From a virus, in IMG/VR virus record IMGVR_UViG_3300046363_000007, positions 1 to 31,104 of that record: a DNA stretch of 31,104 nucleotides. One strand, given 5' to 3'. Shown here one piece after another: positions 8,630-17,080 of the stretch. Both the position numbers and the translations under genes were made by a program. The notes beneath the pieces are model-generated. The model saw only the letters and a list, made by a program, of their open reading frames with translations, searched no databases and was not told the origin of the DNA. How positions within the stretch are numbered: the first letter of the stretch is position 1; each line of letters begins with the position of its first letter.

Positions 8630-9214
8630 ATGAGTGTAATTAATGAAATCAAAACTCTTTTGGGAATGGAAGTGAAACTTGCCCAAATGAAACTTGAAAA
8701 CGGTACGGTAATCGAAGCAGAAGCTTTTGAACCTGAAATGGCTGTTTTTATAGTTAACGAGGAAGATAGAATTGCAATGCCAGTAGGTGAATACCTTTTA
8801 GAGGACGGAATGGTTCTAAAGGTAGACGTTGAAGGTGTAATTTCTGCTATCGAAATGCCTGAAGAGGAAATGCCTTCTAATGAAGAAGAAGTAGCATCAC
8901 CTGCTGAAGAAGAAGTTGTTGTAGAAGCATCTGCTCCAGTTGCTACACCTAAAAGGATTGTAGAATCTGTTTCTAAAGAAATGTTCTTTTCTGAAATTGA
9001 AAAATTAAGAAACGAAATTGCTGAATTGAAAGGTGTTAAACTTTCTGCTGATGAAGAAGATAAAACTGATGAAGATTTAAAATCTAAAGAAGTTGAATTA
9101 AGTGTTGAACCATTAACACATTCACCTGAAGTTAAAGCTCCACAAGTTCAGAAATTTGCATCTAATCGCCAAATGACTACTCAAGATAGAGTAATGGCAA
9201 AACTTTTTAATTAA
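8630..9214 (+). CDS. Putative head scaffolding protein
   Basis: A 194-aa strongly acidic protein. The N-terminal 75 residues look like a small beta domain (LENGTVIEAEAFEPEMAVF, MPVGEYLLEDGMVLKVD); residues 77-105 are a Glu/Pro linker; then a coiled-coil helix (FFSEIEKLRNEIAELKG) and a short basic C-terminus (TTQDRVMAKLFN). Acidic, coiled-coil proteins with a basic C-terminal hook directly before the major capsid gene are typical scaffolds, which the XkdF protease would degrade. The leader TAAATAAATAAAA is shared with the capsid gene. Call rests on composition and position. Confidence 0.65.
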   Translation: MSVINEIKTLLGMEVKLAQMKLENGTVIEAEAFEPEMAVFIVNEEDRIAMPVGEYLLEDGMVLKVDVEGVISAIEMPEEEMPSNEEEVASPAEEEVVVEASAPVATPKRIVESVSKEMFFSEIEKLRNEIAELKGVKLSADEEDKTDEDLKSKEVELSVEPLTHSPEVKAPQVQKFASNRQMTTQDRVMAKLFN

Positions 9215-9238
9215 TAATAATAAACTAAATAAATAAAA

Positions 9239-10192
9239 ATGGCTACTACTACAAGTATTACTACCACTTATGCAGGAGAATTTGCTTCTAAATATATCTC
9301 TGCTGCTTTATTATCTGCTTCTACTATCGAAAATGGTGGAATTGAGGTAATGCCTAATGTTAAGTACAAATCTGTAATTCAAAAAATTGCTACAGATGGT
9401 ATCGTTAAAGATGCTACTTGTGATTTTTCTGCTACATCTACTGTAACATTAAGCGAAAGAATTATTACACCTGAAGAATTTCAAGTGAATTTACAATTGT
9501 GTAAAAAAGATTTTCACGCAACTTGGGAAGCAGTATCTATGGGATATTCTGCTTTTGATTCATTGCCACCAAGTTTTGCTGATTTCTTAATTGCACACGT
9601 TGCTGCTAAGGTTGCTGAAAAAACAGAACAAAACATCTGGAGAGGTGCTACTGCTAATGCAGGTGAATTCAATGGATTTGCTGCTTTATTAGCTGCTGAT
9701 GCTGCTTTACCAGCTGCACAAGAGGTTGCTGGAACTACAGTTACTGCTTCTAATGTAGTCGCTGAATTAGGGAAAATCGTGGATGCAATCCCTGCTTCAC
9801 TTTACGGAAAAGAAGATTTGTACTTATACGTTTCTCAAAACATCGCTCGTGCTTACGTTCGTGCTTTAGGTGGATTTGGTGCTTCAGGATTAGGTGGTAA
9901 TGGTACAAACGCTCAAGGAACACAATGGTTCAATAATGGCAGTTTGAGCTTCGATGGCGTAAAAATATTTGTCGCTAACGGGCTTTCTAACAACACGGCT
10001 ATTGCTGCTCAAAAATCTAACTTATTCTTCGGTACAGGTTTGTTATCTGACCAAAATGAAGTAAGAGTAATTGATATGAGCGAAACTGACGGAAGTCAGA
10101 ATGTCCGCGTAATTTTACGTTTCACAGCTGCAGTTCAATACGGAATTGTAGAAGATATCGTAACTTACGGAATCACAAACTCTGCTAACTAA
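9239..10192 (+). CDS. Major capsid protein
   Basis: A 317-aa Ala/Thr-rich protein directly after the scaffold-like gene and followed by a terminator, the usual setting of a major capsid gene. It starts MATTTSITTTYAGEFASKYI and contains FADFLIAHVAAKVAEKTEQNIW, a long helix like the spine helix of HK97-fold capsids, then a domain ending in VRVILRFTAAVQYGIVEDIV. I recall similar flavobacterial phage capsids. Codon use is richer in CGT/CGC for Arg (4 of 7) and in ATC than the neighbours, which mostly use AGA and ATA, consistent with high expression. The leader TAAATAAATAAAA precedes the start. Confidence 0.85.
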   Translation: MATTTSITTTYAGEFASKYISAALLSASTIENGGIEVMPNVKYKSVIQKIATDGIVKDATCDFSATSTVTLSERIITPEEFQVNLQLCKKDFHATWEAVSMGYSAFDSLPPSFADFLIAHVAAKVAEKTEQNIWRGATANAGEFNGFAALLAADAALPAAQEVAGTTVTASNVVAELGKIVDAIPASLYGKEDLYLYVSQNIARAYVRALGGFGASGLGGNGTNAQGTQWFNNGSLSFDGVKIFVANGLSNNTAIAAQKSNLFFGTGLLSDQNEVRVIDMSETDGSQNVRVILRFTAAVQYGIVEDIVTYGITNSAN

Positions 10193-10211
10193 AAATTAGC
10201 TTTTTAAATTA

Positions 10212-10245
10212 AAAAGGGGAGGTAAAATGCCTTCCCTTTTTTTTT
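10212..10245 (+). terminator. Terminator after the capsid gene
   Basis: AAAAGGGGAGG (10212-10222) pairs with CCTTCCCTTTT (10230-10240, one G-T pair) around a 7-base loop, and the T run reaches 10245. It would cap capsid transcripts and reduce read-through into the tail tube gene. Confidence 0.8.
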
Positions 10246-10269
10246 ACTAACTTTTAAAAATATATATAG

Positions 10270-10797
10270 ATGGCTTGTGAAATTTCATTAGGTAGAATTG
10301 AACCTTGCAAAGATAGCAATGGTGGATTAAAATCGGTTTACTTTGTAAACTGGGGTGATATGACAGGTGTAACTTATGACGTAACTAATACAGATGCTAT
10401 TAGTGCGGTTGCAGGTACTCCAAGTGCATACAAATATGACTTGAAAGGTAATAGTTCATTCGAACAAGCAATTACTTCTTCAAGAGAAAATGGAACTACA
10501 TTCTTTGAACAAACTTTGAACTTAACTTTAAAGAAATTGTCTATTGTAGACCACAAACAAATTAAATTATTAGCTTATGGTCGCCCACAAGTTGTAGTTG
10601 AAGATAACAACGGAAACTTATTCCTTTGTGGATTAGAAAACGGAATGGATGTATCAGGTGGTACAATTGTAACTGGTGCTGCTATGGGTGATTTGTCAGG
10701 ATATACTTTGACATTATCAGGACAAGAAGCAGTTCCTGCAAACTTCTTGACTACTACTTTAACTGCTGCTGGTTTCACTGTAGTTTCAGGTTCATAA
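10270..10797 (+). CDS. Probable major tail tube protein
   Basis: A 175-aa protein, MACEISLGRIEPCKDSNGG..., beta-rich with a conserved-looking core LKGNSSFEQAITSSRENG and the helix LKKLSIVDHKQIKLLAYG. I recall a close family in Bacteroidota phages and prophages. Its size, beta composition, single-gene transcription unit flanked by two strong terminators and lack of any other tail tube candidate make a tail tube the best call. A capsid decoration protein is the main alternative, given that it is next to the capsid gene rather than next to the tape measure. Confidence 0.6.
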   Translation: MACEISLGRIEPCKDSNGGLKSVYFVNWGDMTGVTYDVTNTDAISAVAGTPSAYKYDLKGNSSFEQAITSSRENGTTFFEQTLNLTLKKLSIVDHKQIKLLAYGRPQVVVEDNNGNLFLCGLENGMDVSGGTIVTGAAMGDLSGYTLTLSGQEAVPANFLTTTLTAAGFTVVSGS

Positions 10798-10818
10798 TTG
10801 TTTGTTTTTTTGATTGGA

Positions 10819-10847
10819 AAAGGGGTGGCTTCGGCTACCCTTTTTTT
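10819..10847 (+). terminator. Strong terminator with cUUCGg tetraloop
   Basis: GGGTGGC (10823-10829) and GCTACCC (10834-10840) close a TTCG loop, the very stable C(UUCG)G form, with A and T flanks extending the stem and seven T at 10841-10847. It ends the tail tube transcription unit. Confidence 0.9.
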
Positions 10848-10896
10848 GTTTTAAATAACAATAATTCAATAGATTTATTATTAAATAAAAAAAAGA

Positions 10897-11226
10897 ATGA
10901 TAATCTTAAAAGAACAAGAAGCTGCACAAGTTTTAAAATTCATACCTCGTAGTTATGGAGCAGATACTATTGTATTAAGAAACGAAACTACTAATGAAGT
11001 TCAAACTATTTCTGCATCATTTGCTTTAGATAAATATTATTTGACAACTACTACTGCTTTTGATTTATTGCAAAATACATTTTATAATTTAACTATTAAG
11101 AATGGTGCTGAAGTGGTTTACAAAGATAAAGTGTTTTGCACTAATCAAAATATAGTTAACTATACAGTCAACAAAGATGAATATGTAGCACACGCTACAA
11201 ATAACGATTTTATAATTTATGAGTAA
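10897..11226 (+). CDS. Small beta-rich unknown head/tail protein
   Basis: A 109-aa protein, MIILKEQEAAQVLKFIPRSYG..., with regular short beta-like strands (YYLTTTTAFDLLQNTFYNLTI, VVYKDKVFC) and no signal or membrane segment. It overlaps the portal gene by 8 bases, so it is probably co-translated with it. I recall similar proteins next to portals in flavobacterial phages without a known role. An immunoglobulin-like or adaptor fold is possible from the strand pattern, but this is a guess. Confidence 0.55.
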   Translation: MIILKEQEAAQVLKFIPRSYGADTIVLRNETTNEVQTISASFALDKYYLTTTTAFDLLQNTFYNLTIKNGAEVVYKDKVFCTNQNIVNYTVNKDEYVAHATNNDFIIYE

Positions 11227-12979
11227 TATATCAATTGTAAATTTAAGTGCTTACACAAGCCCTGTAATTCAAGAAAACAAGAAGTCAGACTATATTGAGT
11301 ATGGTGTAGATAATAACTACTTTCAATACTTAATTGATAGGTATCTGTATTCAGCTACAAACAACGCTATTATCACTGGTGTTACTAATATGATTTATGG
11401 TAAAGGATTAGATGCATTAGATTCTAATCGTAAACCTAATGAATATGCACAGATGCGTAGTATCATTAAAGGTGATATGTTAAAGCGAGTAGCTATGGAG
11501 CGTAAAATGCTTGGAATGGGTGCTATGCAAGTTGTAATGGAAAAAGGTCAAGTTAAATCTATTGACCATTTCCCAATGAATACATTAAGAGCTGAAAAAT
11601 GCAATGATAAAGGAGAAATTGAAGCTTGGTACTATTACCCTGATTGGACTAAAAAGAAACCTTCTGAACAAGCTAAAAGAATTCCTGCATTTGGATTCGG
11701 AAATGGTAATGAAGTTGAAATGTATGTGGTACATCCTTATGTTAGTGGATTTCATTATTACACACCTATTGATTATTCAGGTGCTTTACCTTATGCTAAA
11801 TTAGAAGAAGAAATTAGTGATTATTTAATCAATGACGTTCAAAACGGATTTTCAGGAACTAAAGTAATTAACTTCAACAATGGTATTCCTTCTGAAGAAA
11901 TGCGTGACAAAATCAAACGTGACGTATTAAATAAATTAACTGGTTCAAGAGGTGAAAAAGTAATTGTAGCTTTCAATGCTAATGCAGAATCTAAAACTAC
12001 AGTTGAAGATATTCCTTTAAATGATGCACCTGCACACTACGAATATTTAAGTACTGAATGTTTTGAAAAGTTAATTGTAGGGCATAGAGTTACTTCACCA
12101 ATGCTTTTAGGTATTCGTGACACTGGCGGTGGATTAGGTAACAATGCAGATGAAATTAAAACTGCTACTTTGTTATTTGATAACATTGTAATTAAACCTT
12201 ACCAACTTGAATTGATTAATGCTATTGATGAAATTTTAGCAGTTAATGATATTAGCTTAAAATTATACTTTAAGACTATACAACCTTTAGAATTTGTAGA
12301 TGCTTCAGGAATGAATGCAGAAACTGCTGAAGAAGAAACAGGTATTAAAATGTCTGCACATACAGACCCAATTATTGCAAACGCTTTAATTGATAAAGGT
12401 GAACAACTTGGTGAAGAATGGGTGTTGATTGATGAAACAGAAGTAGATGTAGAATCTGAAGAAGATTTAGATGCTGAAATTGAATCTTTAAATAATCCTA
12501 AAAAGAAAGAATTGTCTTTAATTCAGAAATTAGCAACTGCTATTACAGGTAGACCAAACGCAAAGAGTTCACAAGACGAAAATGTAGATGGTATTAGATT
12601 CATTACAAGATATAAATATTCAGGTGCTGAATCAGGTGAAAGAGAGTTTTGCAATAAGATGTTAAAAGCTGATAAACTTTACAGAAAAGAAGATATAGTA
12701 AACACTAATTCTAATTTTGTAAACGCAGGTCAAGGTCACAAAGGATTACCTTATGATTTATTCTTATATAAAGGTGGAGTTAATTGTAAGCACAAATGGT
12801 TAAGACAAACTTATGTTTCATTTGAAAATGTAAAGATTGATGTTAACAGCCCAAAAGCAACACAAATTAGTACAAACAAGGCAGAAAAATATGGCTATAG
12901 AGTTAGAAACCCTAAAGAGGTTGCTATGACACCATACGATATGCCAAATCACGGACATCATCCTGACTATAAAGTTTAA
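11219..12979 (+). CDS. Portal protein with C-terminal extra domain
   Basis: A 586-aa protein. Residues 1-380 fit a phage portal: an N-terminal segment with YGVDNNYFQYLIDRY, the ITGVTNMIYGKGLD segment, a helical clip/stem region (EYLSTECFEKLIVGHRVTSP) and GIRDTGGGLGNNADEIK, which is typical of portals. After an acidic linker (about 395-430) comes a separate domain (about 455-586) with RFITRYKYSG, FC, GGVNCKHKWLRQTYV and NHGHHPDY. That tail resembles C-terminal parts of MuF/gp7-type head morphogenesis proteins, so this may be a portal-MuF-like fusion. The portal forms the DNA entry ring and binds the terminase. It ends three bases before the GIY-YIG gene. Confidence 0.82.
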   Translation: MSNISIVNLSAYTSPVIQENKKSDYIEYGVDNNYFQYLIDRYLYSATNNAIITGVTNMIYGKGLDALDSNRKPNEYAQMRSIIKGDMLKRVAMERKMLGMGAMQVVMEKGQVKSIDHFPMNTLRAEKCNDKGEIEAWYYYPDWTKKKPSEQAKRIPAFGFGNGNEVEMYVVHPYVSGFHYYTPIDYSGALPYAKLEEEISDYLINDVQNGFSGTKVINFNNGIPSEEMRDKIKRDVLNKLTGSRGEKVIVAFNANAESKTTVEDIPLNDAPAHYEYLSTECFEKLIVGHRVTSPMLLGIRDTGGGLGNNADEIKTATLLFDNIVIKPYQLELINAIDEILAVNDISLKLYFKTIQPLEFVDASGMNAETAEEETGIKMSAHTDPIIANALIDKGEQLGEEWVLIDETEVDVESEEDLDAEIESLNNPKKKELSLIQKLATAITGRPNAKSSQDENVDGIRFITRYKYSGAESGEREFCNKMLKADKLYRKEDIVNTNSNFVNAGQGHKGLPYDLFLYKGGVNCKHKWLRQTYVSFENVKIDVNSPKATQISTNKAEKYGYRVRNPKEVAMTPYDMPNHGHHPDYKV

Positions 12980-12982
12980 TAA

Positions 12983-13612
12983 ATGGCTATAGTTTATTCG
13001 CATACAAGATTAGATAATAATACTATATTTTATATAGGTATTGGAAACGAATATAAAAGAGCATATTCTAAACATAGTAGAAATTCTTATTGGAATAATA
13101 TTGTTTCTAAAACAGATTATAAAGTAACCATATTATTTGAAAATTTAACTTGGGAAGAAGCTTGTAAAAAAGAAGTTGAATTAATTTCTTTATATGGTAG
13201 GAAAGATTTAAAAAAAGGATTACTTGCTAATTTAACAGATGGTGGTGATGGAGTTAAAGGTCATTCTCAAGAAACTATTGATAAAATAACTAAAGTTCAC
13301 AAAGGTAGAATTCATTCTGAAAAAGAAAAATTAAAAAGAATTAATTCAAAAAAAGGATATGTTTGTAGTATTGAAACAAAAAAGAAAATGAGTGATTCAG
13401 CAAAAGGAAAAAAATTTTCTGATGAGCATATAAAAAATCTTTCTTTATCACATAAAAACAAACATAGTGCTAATAGCATTATTACTTTAGATTTAAACAC
13501 AGGTATTTTTTTTAATAGTTTATTAAATGCTTGTGAATCACTTAATTTAAAATATAAAAACGAATACGCAAGAATGAAAAGAGGTAATAATAATAGATTT
13601 ATACTAATATAA
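12983..13612 (+). CDS. GIY-YIG homing-type endonuclease with NUMOD repeats (copy 1)
   Basis: A 209-aa protein. The GIY-YIG nuclease domain spans about 1-92: VY (4-5), YIG (17-19), Arg26, Glu64 and Asn83 are at the positions of the catalytic residues. The middle carries NUMOD3-like repeats (SQETIDKITKVHKGRIHS, SIETKKKMSDSAKGKKFS) and the end (SIITLDLNTGIFFNSLLNAC) resembles NUMOD1, both DNA-binding modules of homing endonucleases. It fills the junction between portal and connector, three bases after one stop and one base before the next start, as a clean insertion would. It is a gap-free paralogue of the gene at 17081 over the first 90 residues. Confidence 0.9.
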   Translation: MAIVYSHTRLDNNTIFYIGIGNEYKRAYSKHSRNSYWNNIVSKTDYKVTILFENLTWEEACKKEVELISLYGRKDLKKGLLANLTDGGDGVKGHSQETIDKITKVHKGRIHSEKEKLKRINSKKGYVCSIETKKKMSDSAKGKKFSDEHIKNLSLSHKNKHSANSIITLDLNTGIFFNSLLNACESLNLKYKNEYARMKRGNNNRFILI

Positions 13613-13613
13613 T

Positions 13614-14114
13614 ATGGCGAGTGCTTTATTCATTACGAGGGAAGATATAGTCAAGTATACTGCATTAAATGGTAGTATTGACGAATCAAAATTTATACAG
13701 TTTATTAAAATAGCACAAGATATACACATCCAAAACTATTTAGGAACTAAACTATACGATAAAATTAACGATGATATCGTAGCAGGTACTTTAGCAAGCC
13801 CATATACAACGCTTTTAATCGATTATATTAAGCCAATGGTAATACACTTCGCTATGGTAGAATATTTGCCTTTTGCAGCCTATACAATAGCTAATAAAGG
13901 TGTATTTAAACATAATAGTGAGAATAGTACAAACGTAGAAAAGAATGAAGTAGATTTCTTAATTGAAAAAGAAAGGGATATTGCACAACATTATACAAAT
14001 AGATTCTTGGATTACATTTGTTATAACACAGCAACTTTTCCAGAATATAACACTAATTCAAATGGTGATATGTTCCCTGATTCAGAAGCAAATTTTACAG
14101 GATGGGTAATATAA
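13614..14114 (+). CDS. Head-tail connector (adaptor) protein
   Basis: A 166-aa mostly helical protein, MASALFITREDIVKYTALNGSI..., with ESKFIQFIKIAQDIHIQNYLG and DYIKPMVIHFAMVEYLP, a pattern I associate with HK97 gp6-like adaptors in Bacteroidota phages. Adaptors bind below the portal and link it to the tail. In the ancestral arrangement it would directly follow the portal; the GIY-YIG gene now separates them. It overlaps the 29-aa ORF that follows by 13 bases. No other connector candidate is present. Confidence 0.65.
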   Translation: MASALFITREDIVKYTALNGSIDESKFIQFIKIAQDIHIQNYLGTKLYDKINDDIVAGTLASPYTTLLIDYIKPMVIHFAMVEYLPFAAYTIANKGVFKHNSENSTNVEKNEVDFLIEKERDIAQHYTNRFLDYICYNTATFPEYNTNSNGDMFPDSEANFTGWVI

Positions 14115-14191
14115 AAGAAACTTACAAGCCAAAAGCAGTTAATGTAAAAAAACTGCAACTATTTTTAAATAAAATAAAAGATAAAAAATGA
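14102..14191 (+). CDS. Possible 29-aa basic peptide
   Basis: ATG at 14102 opens a 29-aa frame starting MGNIKETYKPKAVNVKK and ending KIKDKK; its TGA overlaps the ATG of the next gene at 14188 (ATGA), the coupling used repeatedly in this phage. It fills a 73-base gap between genes. It is very basic and too short to assign. It may serve mainly to deliver ribosomes to the next start. Confidence 0.4.
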   Translation: MGNIKETYKPKAVNVKKLQLFLNKIKDKK

Positions 14192-14526
14192 GTTTACAAT
14201 TCACACATATAAAAGGGGACACTTTTGATGAAGTTTCTTTTCAATTAAAAATTAATGAAAGTGCGGTTAATTTAACAGGTGCAACTATTAAGATGCAATT
14301 GAGAAAAAACTATTCAGATACAACTGCTGCTTTATCACTTACTTCAGTTTCTTCTGCAGGTATTACAATTACCAATGCATCAGAAGGTAGATTTAAAATT
14401 AACACACAAATTATAGACATAGAAGTTTACAATTATGTATATGACATTCAAATTACTTTAGCGAGTGGAGTAGTTAAAACGTATGTACAAGGTGGGTTTA
14501 ATATTACTAACGAAGTAACAAGATAA
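14188..14526 (+). CDS. BppU-like baseplate/neck domain protein
   Basis: A 112-aa beta-sandwich-like protein. The pattern HIKGDTFDEVSFQLKIN, VNLTGATIKMQLRKN, a GxF turn (SEGRFKINTQ) and the end VVKTYVQGGFNITNEVT fits the N-terminal domain of BppU-like upper baseplate proteins, which attach receptor-binding proteins to the tail. It lies four bases before the fibre gene, so it probably anchors that fibre. The family call is by eye. Confidence 0.6.
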   Translation: MSLQFTHIKGDTFDEVSFQLKINESAVNLTGATIKMQLRKNYSDTTAALSLTSVSSAGITITNASEGRFKINTQIIDIEVYNYVYDIQITLASGVVKTYVQGGFNITNEVTR

Positions 14527-14530
14527 AAAA

Positions 14531-16372
14531 ATGGGTGATGATATTACTATTGGTGTAACTGAAATTGTAAATAATATTGAAGTTACTGCACAACCAAACG
14601 ACCAAATCGTAGATATAAGTGTAATTGACAATACAGATGAAGTTACTTTAAATATAACACCTACTGTAATTGAAATCAATGTAAATAAAGGTTCTTCTTT
14701 TGCTAAATGGGGTACTATATTAGGTACACTATCAGACCAAGAAGATTTACAAGATGCTTTAGATTTAAAAGCTGATTTAGTTGATGGTAAAGTACCTTCT
14801 TCACAATTGCCTTCATACGTTGATGACGTTATTGAAGTAGCTAATTATGCTGCTTTACCTGTTACGGGTGAGTCAGGAAAGATATATATTACTATTGATA
14901 ACAATCATATCTTTAGATGGACAGGTTCTATTTATGTAGAAATTACAGATAATACTGCGGTTTGGGGTGCAATTACGGGAACATTAAGCAGTCAGACTGA
15001 TTTAGTTAATTCTTTGAATTTAAGAGTGCCTTATACGGGTGCTACAGGTGATGTTAATTTAGGAACATACGATATTAAAGCACAAAAGTATTGGATGTTA
15101 GATGAAGTAAATTCTAACTATGGTTCAATGCACTTTACTGATGGTAATTATCATATTGAAGATGCTGATGGTCACAAGTTATTTGTTATTGAAGATGGCT
15201 TTATGCAATTACATAAAACAGATACAATACAATCAAACCTATATACAAGTAATTTAACTGCAGTTCGAGACCATTATTTGCCTGATGCAAGTGGTACTTT
15301 GGCTTTAACAAGTGAATTACATAACGCTGTAACTATCGGAACTGCTAATGGTTTAAGTTTAAGTACACAAGTTTTAAGTTTAGGTCTTGCAAGTAGTTCA
15401 GCAAATGGAGCATTAAGTTCAACGGATTGGACAACGTTTAATAACAAACAAAATGCTTTAACTAATCCAATCACAGGAACGGGTACAACTAACTACTTGC
15501 CTAAATTTACAGGTTCAACTGCTTTAGGTAATTCTTTGATTTATGATAATGGTACAAATATAGGAATCGGTACTGCTTCTCCAAGTTACAAATTAGACGT
15601 AGCGGGTGTAGGTCGATTTTTAGGTTCAATACCATTAACACTTGAAAGAAGCGGAAGTACTAAATATACTTTTTCTTTAGGTGCTTCAGATGATTTTTAC
15701 ATTAACAATGTTAACATAGGTTCAACACCTTTAACTATTTTAAGTTCAGGGAATATCGGAATAGGTACAACAAGTCCAAGCACAAGATTAGAAGTAACAA
15801 GCGGAAATGCAGCAAGTGCAGAGTTACAAAGATGGTCTTATAATGCAGGAAATGCAAACTTTTCTTTAAGATTAAAACAAGATGTATCTGATGGTTTAGT
15901 CAAACATATTTTTGATGTTGTAAATAACGGAACTACTTATTCTAATAATTTAGTTTTAACTAATGGCAACGTAGGAATAGGTACAACAAGTCCTTCATTT
16001 CAATTGCAATTATCAAATGATTCAGCAGCTAAACCGGGTTCTCCATTATGGACAGTATCTTCTGATATTAGAATAAAAGAAAATGTAAGACCTTATACAG
16101 ATGGTTTAGAAAAGTTAATGCAAGTTAATCCTGTTTACTATGATTATAATGGTAAAGCAGGGTTTTCAATAACTAAAGATAACGTAGGTATAATTGCTCA
16201 AGAAATGCAAGAAGTATTACCTAATACTATAAAGACATTTAAAGCTAAACTTAACGATGATGATGATGAAGAAACAGAACTATTGAGTTTTAATGCAAAT
16301 GAAATTATATACGTTCTTATAAATTCAGTAAAAGAACTAAAGGCAGAAATAGAACTATTAAAACAAAAGTAA
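14531..16372 (+). CDS. Tail fibre with C-terminal S74 intramolecular chaperone
   Basis: A 613-aa protein. The N-terminal 90 residues are beta-rich; KVPSSQLPSYVDDVIEVAN and GKIYITIDNNHIFRWTGSIY (about 92-135) match a module common in phage fibres; several WGTILGTLSDQEDL-like turns follow. Three GIGTxSPS repeats (about residues 345, 415 and 485) mark a trimeric shaft. From about 510, SDIRIKENV and VGIIAQEMQEVLP form a peptidase S74 chaperone that trimerises the fibre and then cuts itself off near the Ser of SDIR. The end is a coiled coil. It is the likely host-recognition protein. Confidence 0.85.
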   Translation: MGDDITIGVTEIVNNIEVTAQPNDQIVDISVIDNTDEVTLNITPTVIEINVNKGSSFAKWGTILGTLSDQEDLQDALDLKADLVDGKVPSSQLPSYVDDVIEVANYAALPVTGESGKIYITIDNNHIFRWTGSIYVEITDNTAVWGAITGTLSSQTDLVNSLNLRVPYTGATGDVNLGTYDIKAQKYWMLDEVNSNYGSMHFTDGNYHIEDADGHKLFVIEDGFMQLHKTDTIQSNLYTSNLTAVRDHYLPDASGTLALTSELHNAVTIGTANGLSLSTQVLSLGLASSSANGALSSTDWTTFNNKQNALTNPITGTGTTNYLPKFTGSTALGNSLIYDNGTNIGIGTASPSYKLDVAGVGRFLGSIPLTLERSGSTKYTFSLGASDDFYINNVNIGSTPLTILSSGNIGIGTTSPSTRLEVTSGNAASAELQRWSYNAGNANFSLRLKQDVSDGLVKHIFDVVNNGTTYSNNLVLTNGNVGIGTTSPSFQLQLSNDSAAKPGSPLWTVSSDIRIKENVRPYTDGLEKLMQVNPVYYDYNGKAGFSITKDNVGIIAQEMQEVLPNTIKTFKAKLNDDDDEETELLSFNANEIIYVLINSVKELKAEIELLKQK

Positions 16373-16414
16373 CATTATGTTATTTTTAAGTAAATCAAAT
16401 AAAAACAAACAATT

Positions 16415-16558
16415 ATGGAAACTAAACAAGCAATTAAAATTTTAGTACAAGTAGCACATTTAGCACAAAAAGGTGGTTTATTACAATTAGCAGATGCAGT
16501 AGCAGTAGCACAAGCTATTAATGCTTTAGCACCTAAAGAAGAAGTAATAGAAGAATAA
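16415..16558 (+). CDS. Small Ala-rich protein ahead of the holin
   Basis: A 47-aa protein starting METKQAIKILVQVAHL with a long Ala/Leu helix and an acidic end EEVIEE. The ATG follows a well-spaced A-rich leader 43 bases after the fibre stop. It is amphipathic rather than clearly membrane-spanning. Its location just before the holin allows a lysis regulator or a small virion protein, but I recognise no family. Confidence 0.6.
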   Translation: METKQAIKILVQVAHLAQKGGLLQLADAVAVAQAINALAPKEEVIEE

Positions 16559-16576
16559 GAAGAATAAACATTTAGA

Positions 16577-17011
16577 ATGAAATACATTAATTATTTTTTT
16601 GCTTCATTAATTTTATTATTTGTACCTATCTACGGTTTATTAATAGCCGTAGGTAGTGCAATAATATTAGATACATTTACTGGTATATTTAAAAGTATTA
16701 AACTTGAAGGGTTACAATCAATAAGAAGTAGAAAATTAAGCAATGTAATTTCTAAAATGGCATTATACGAAATATGTATAATCTTTTTATTCTTAATTGA
16801 CAAATTCGTTTTAAATGAGTTTATACAAAAAGCTTTTGGTTTTGACTTTATGTTCACCAAGATTTGTGCTATGCTATTAATCTTTGTTGAATTAGTATCT
16901 ATTAAAGAAAACATTGAAGCTTCATTTAAAGTTGATATTTGGCAATTATTAAAAACCGCATTTAATAGAGCTAAAGAAATAAAAGCAGACTTCAATGAAA
17001 TTAAGCGATAA
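16577..17011 (+). CDS. Holin
   Basis: A 144-aa membrane protein with hydrophobic segments near residues 5-33 (two short ones), 64-80 and 93-107. It has the pattern of a large phage holin family: DTFTGIFKSIK after the first segments, SRKLSNVISKMALYE, and VELVSIKENIE before a basic C-terminus (FNRAKEIKADFNEIKR). Holins open the inner membrane at a set time so that the endolysin reaches the cell wall. The endolysin and spanin genes follow after an inserted GIY-YIG gene. Confidence 0.8.
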   Translation: MKYINYFFASLILLFVPIYGLLIAVGSAIILDTFTGIFKSIKLEGLQSIRSRKLSNVISKMALYEICIIFLFLIDKFVLNEFIQKAFGFDFMFTKICAMLLIFVELVSIKENIEASFKVDIWQLLKTAFNRAKEIKADFNEIKR

Positions 17012-17014
17012 ATT

Positions 17015-17022
17015 TATATTTG
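17015..17022 (+). promoter_or_regulatory. Possible -7 box of the second GIY-YIG gene
   Basis: TATATTTG matches the Bacteroidota -7 element and lies in the 69-base gap before the GIY-YIG gene at 17081. A proper -33 TTG is missing (TTC at 16991, 21 bases upstream), so support is limited. Confidence 0.3.
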
Positions 17023-17080
17023 TGTCAAGCTAATATAATAACAGTTGAATCATTTTTTTATTATTATATAAAAAGATGCT

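Noticed and set aside
15545-16000. Three similar DNA segments around GGAATAGGTACAACAAGTCC
   Set aside because: They code for the repeated GIGTxSPS shaft motif of the fibre protein; they are not a CRISPR or mobile repeat.
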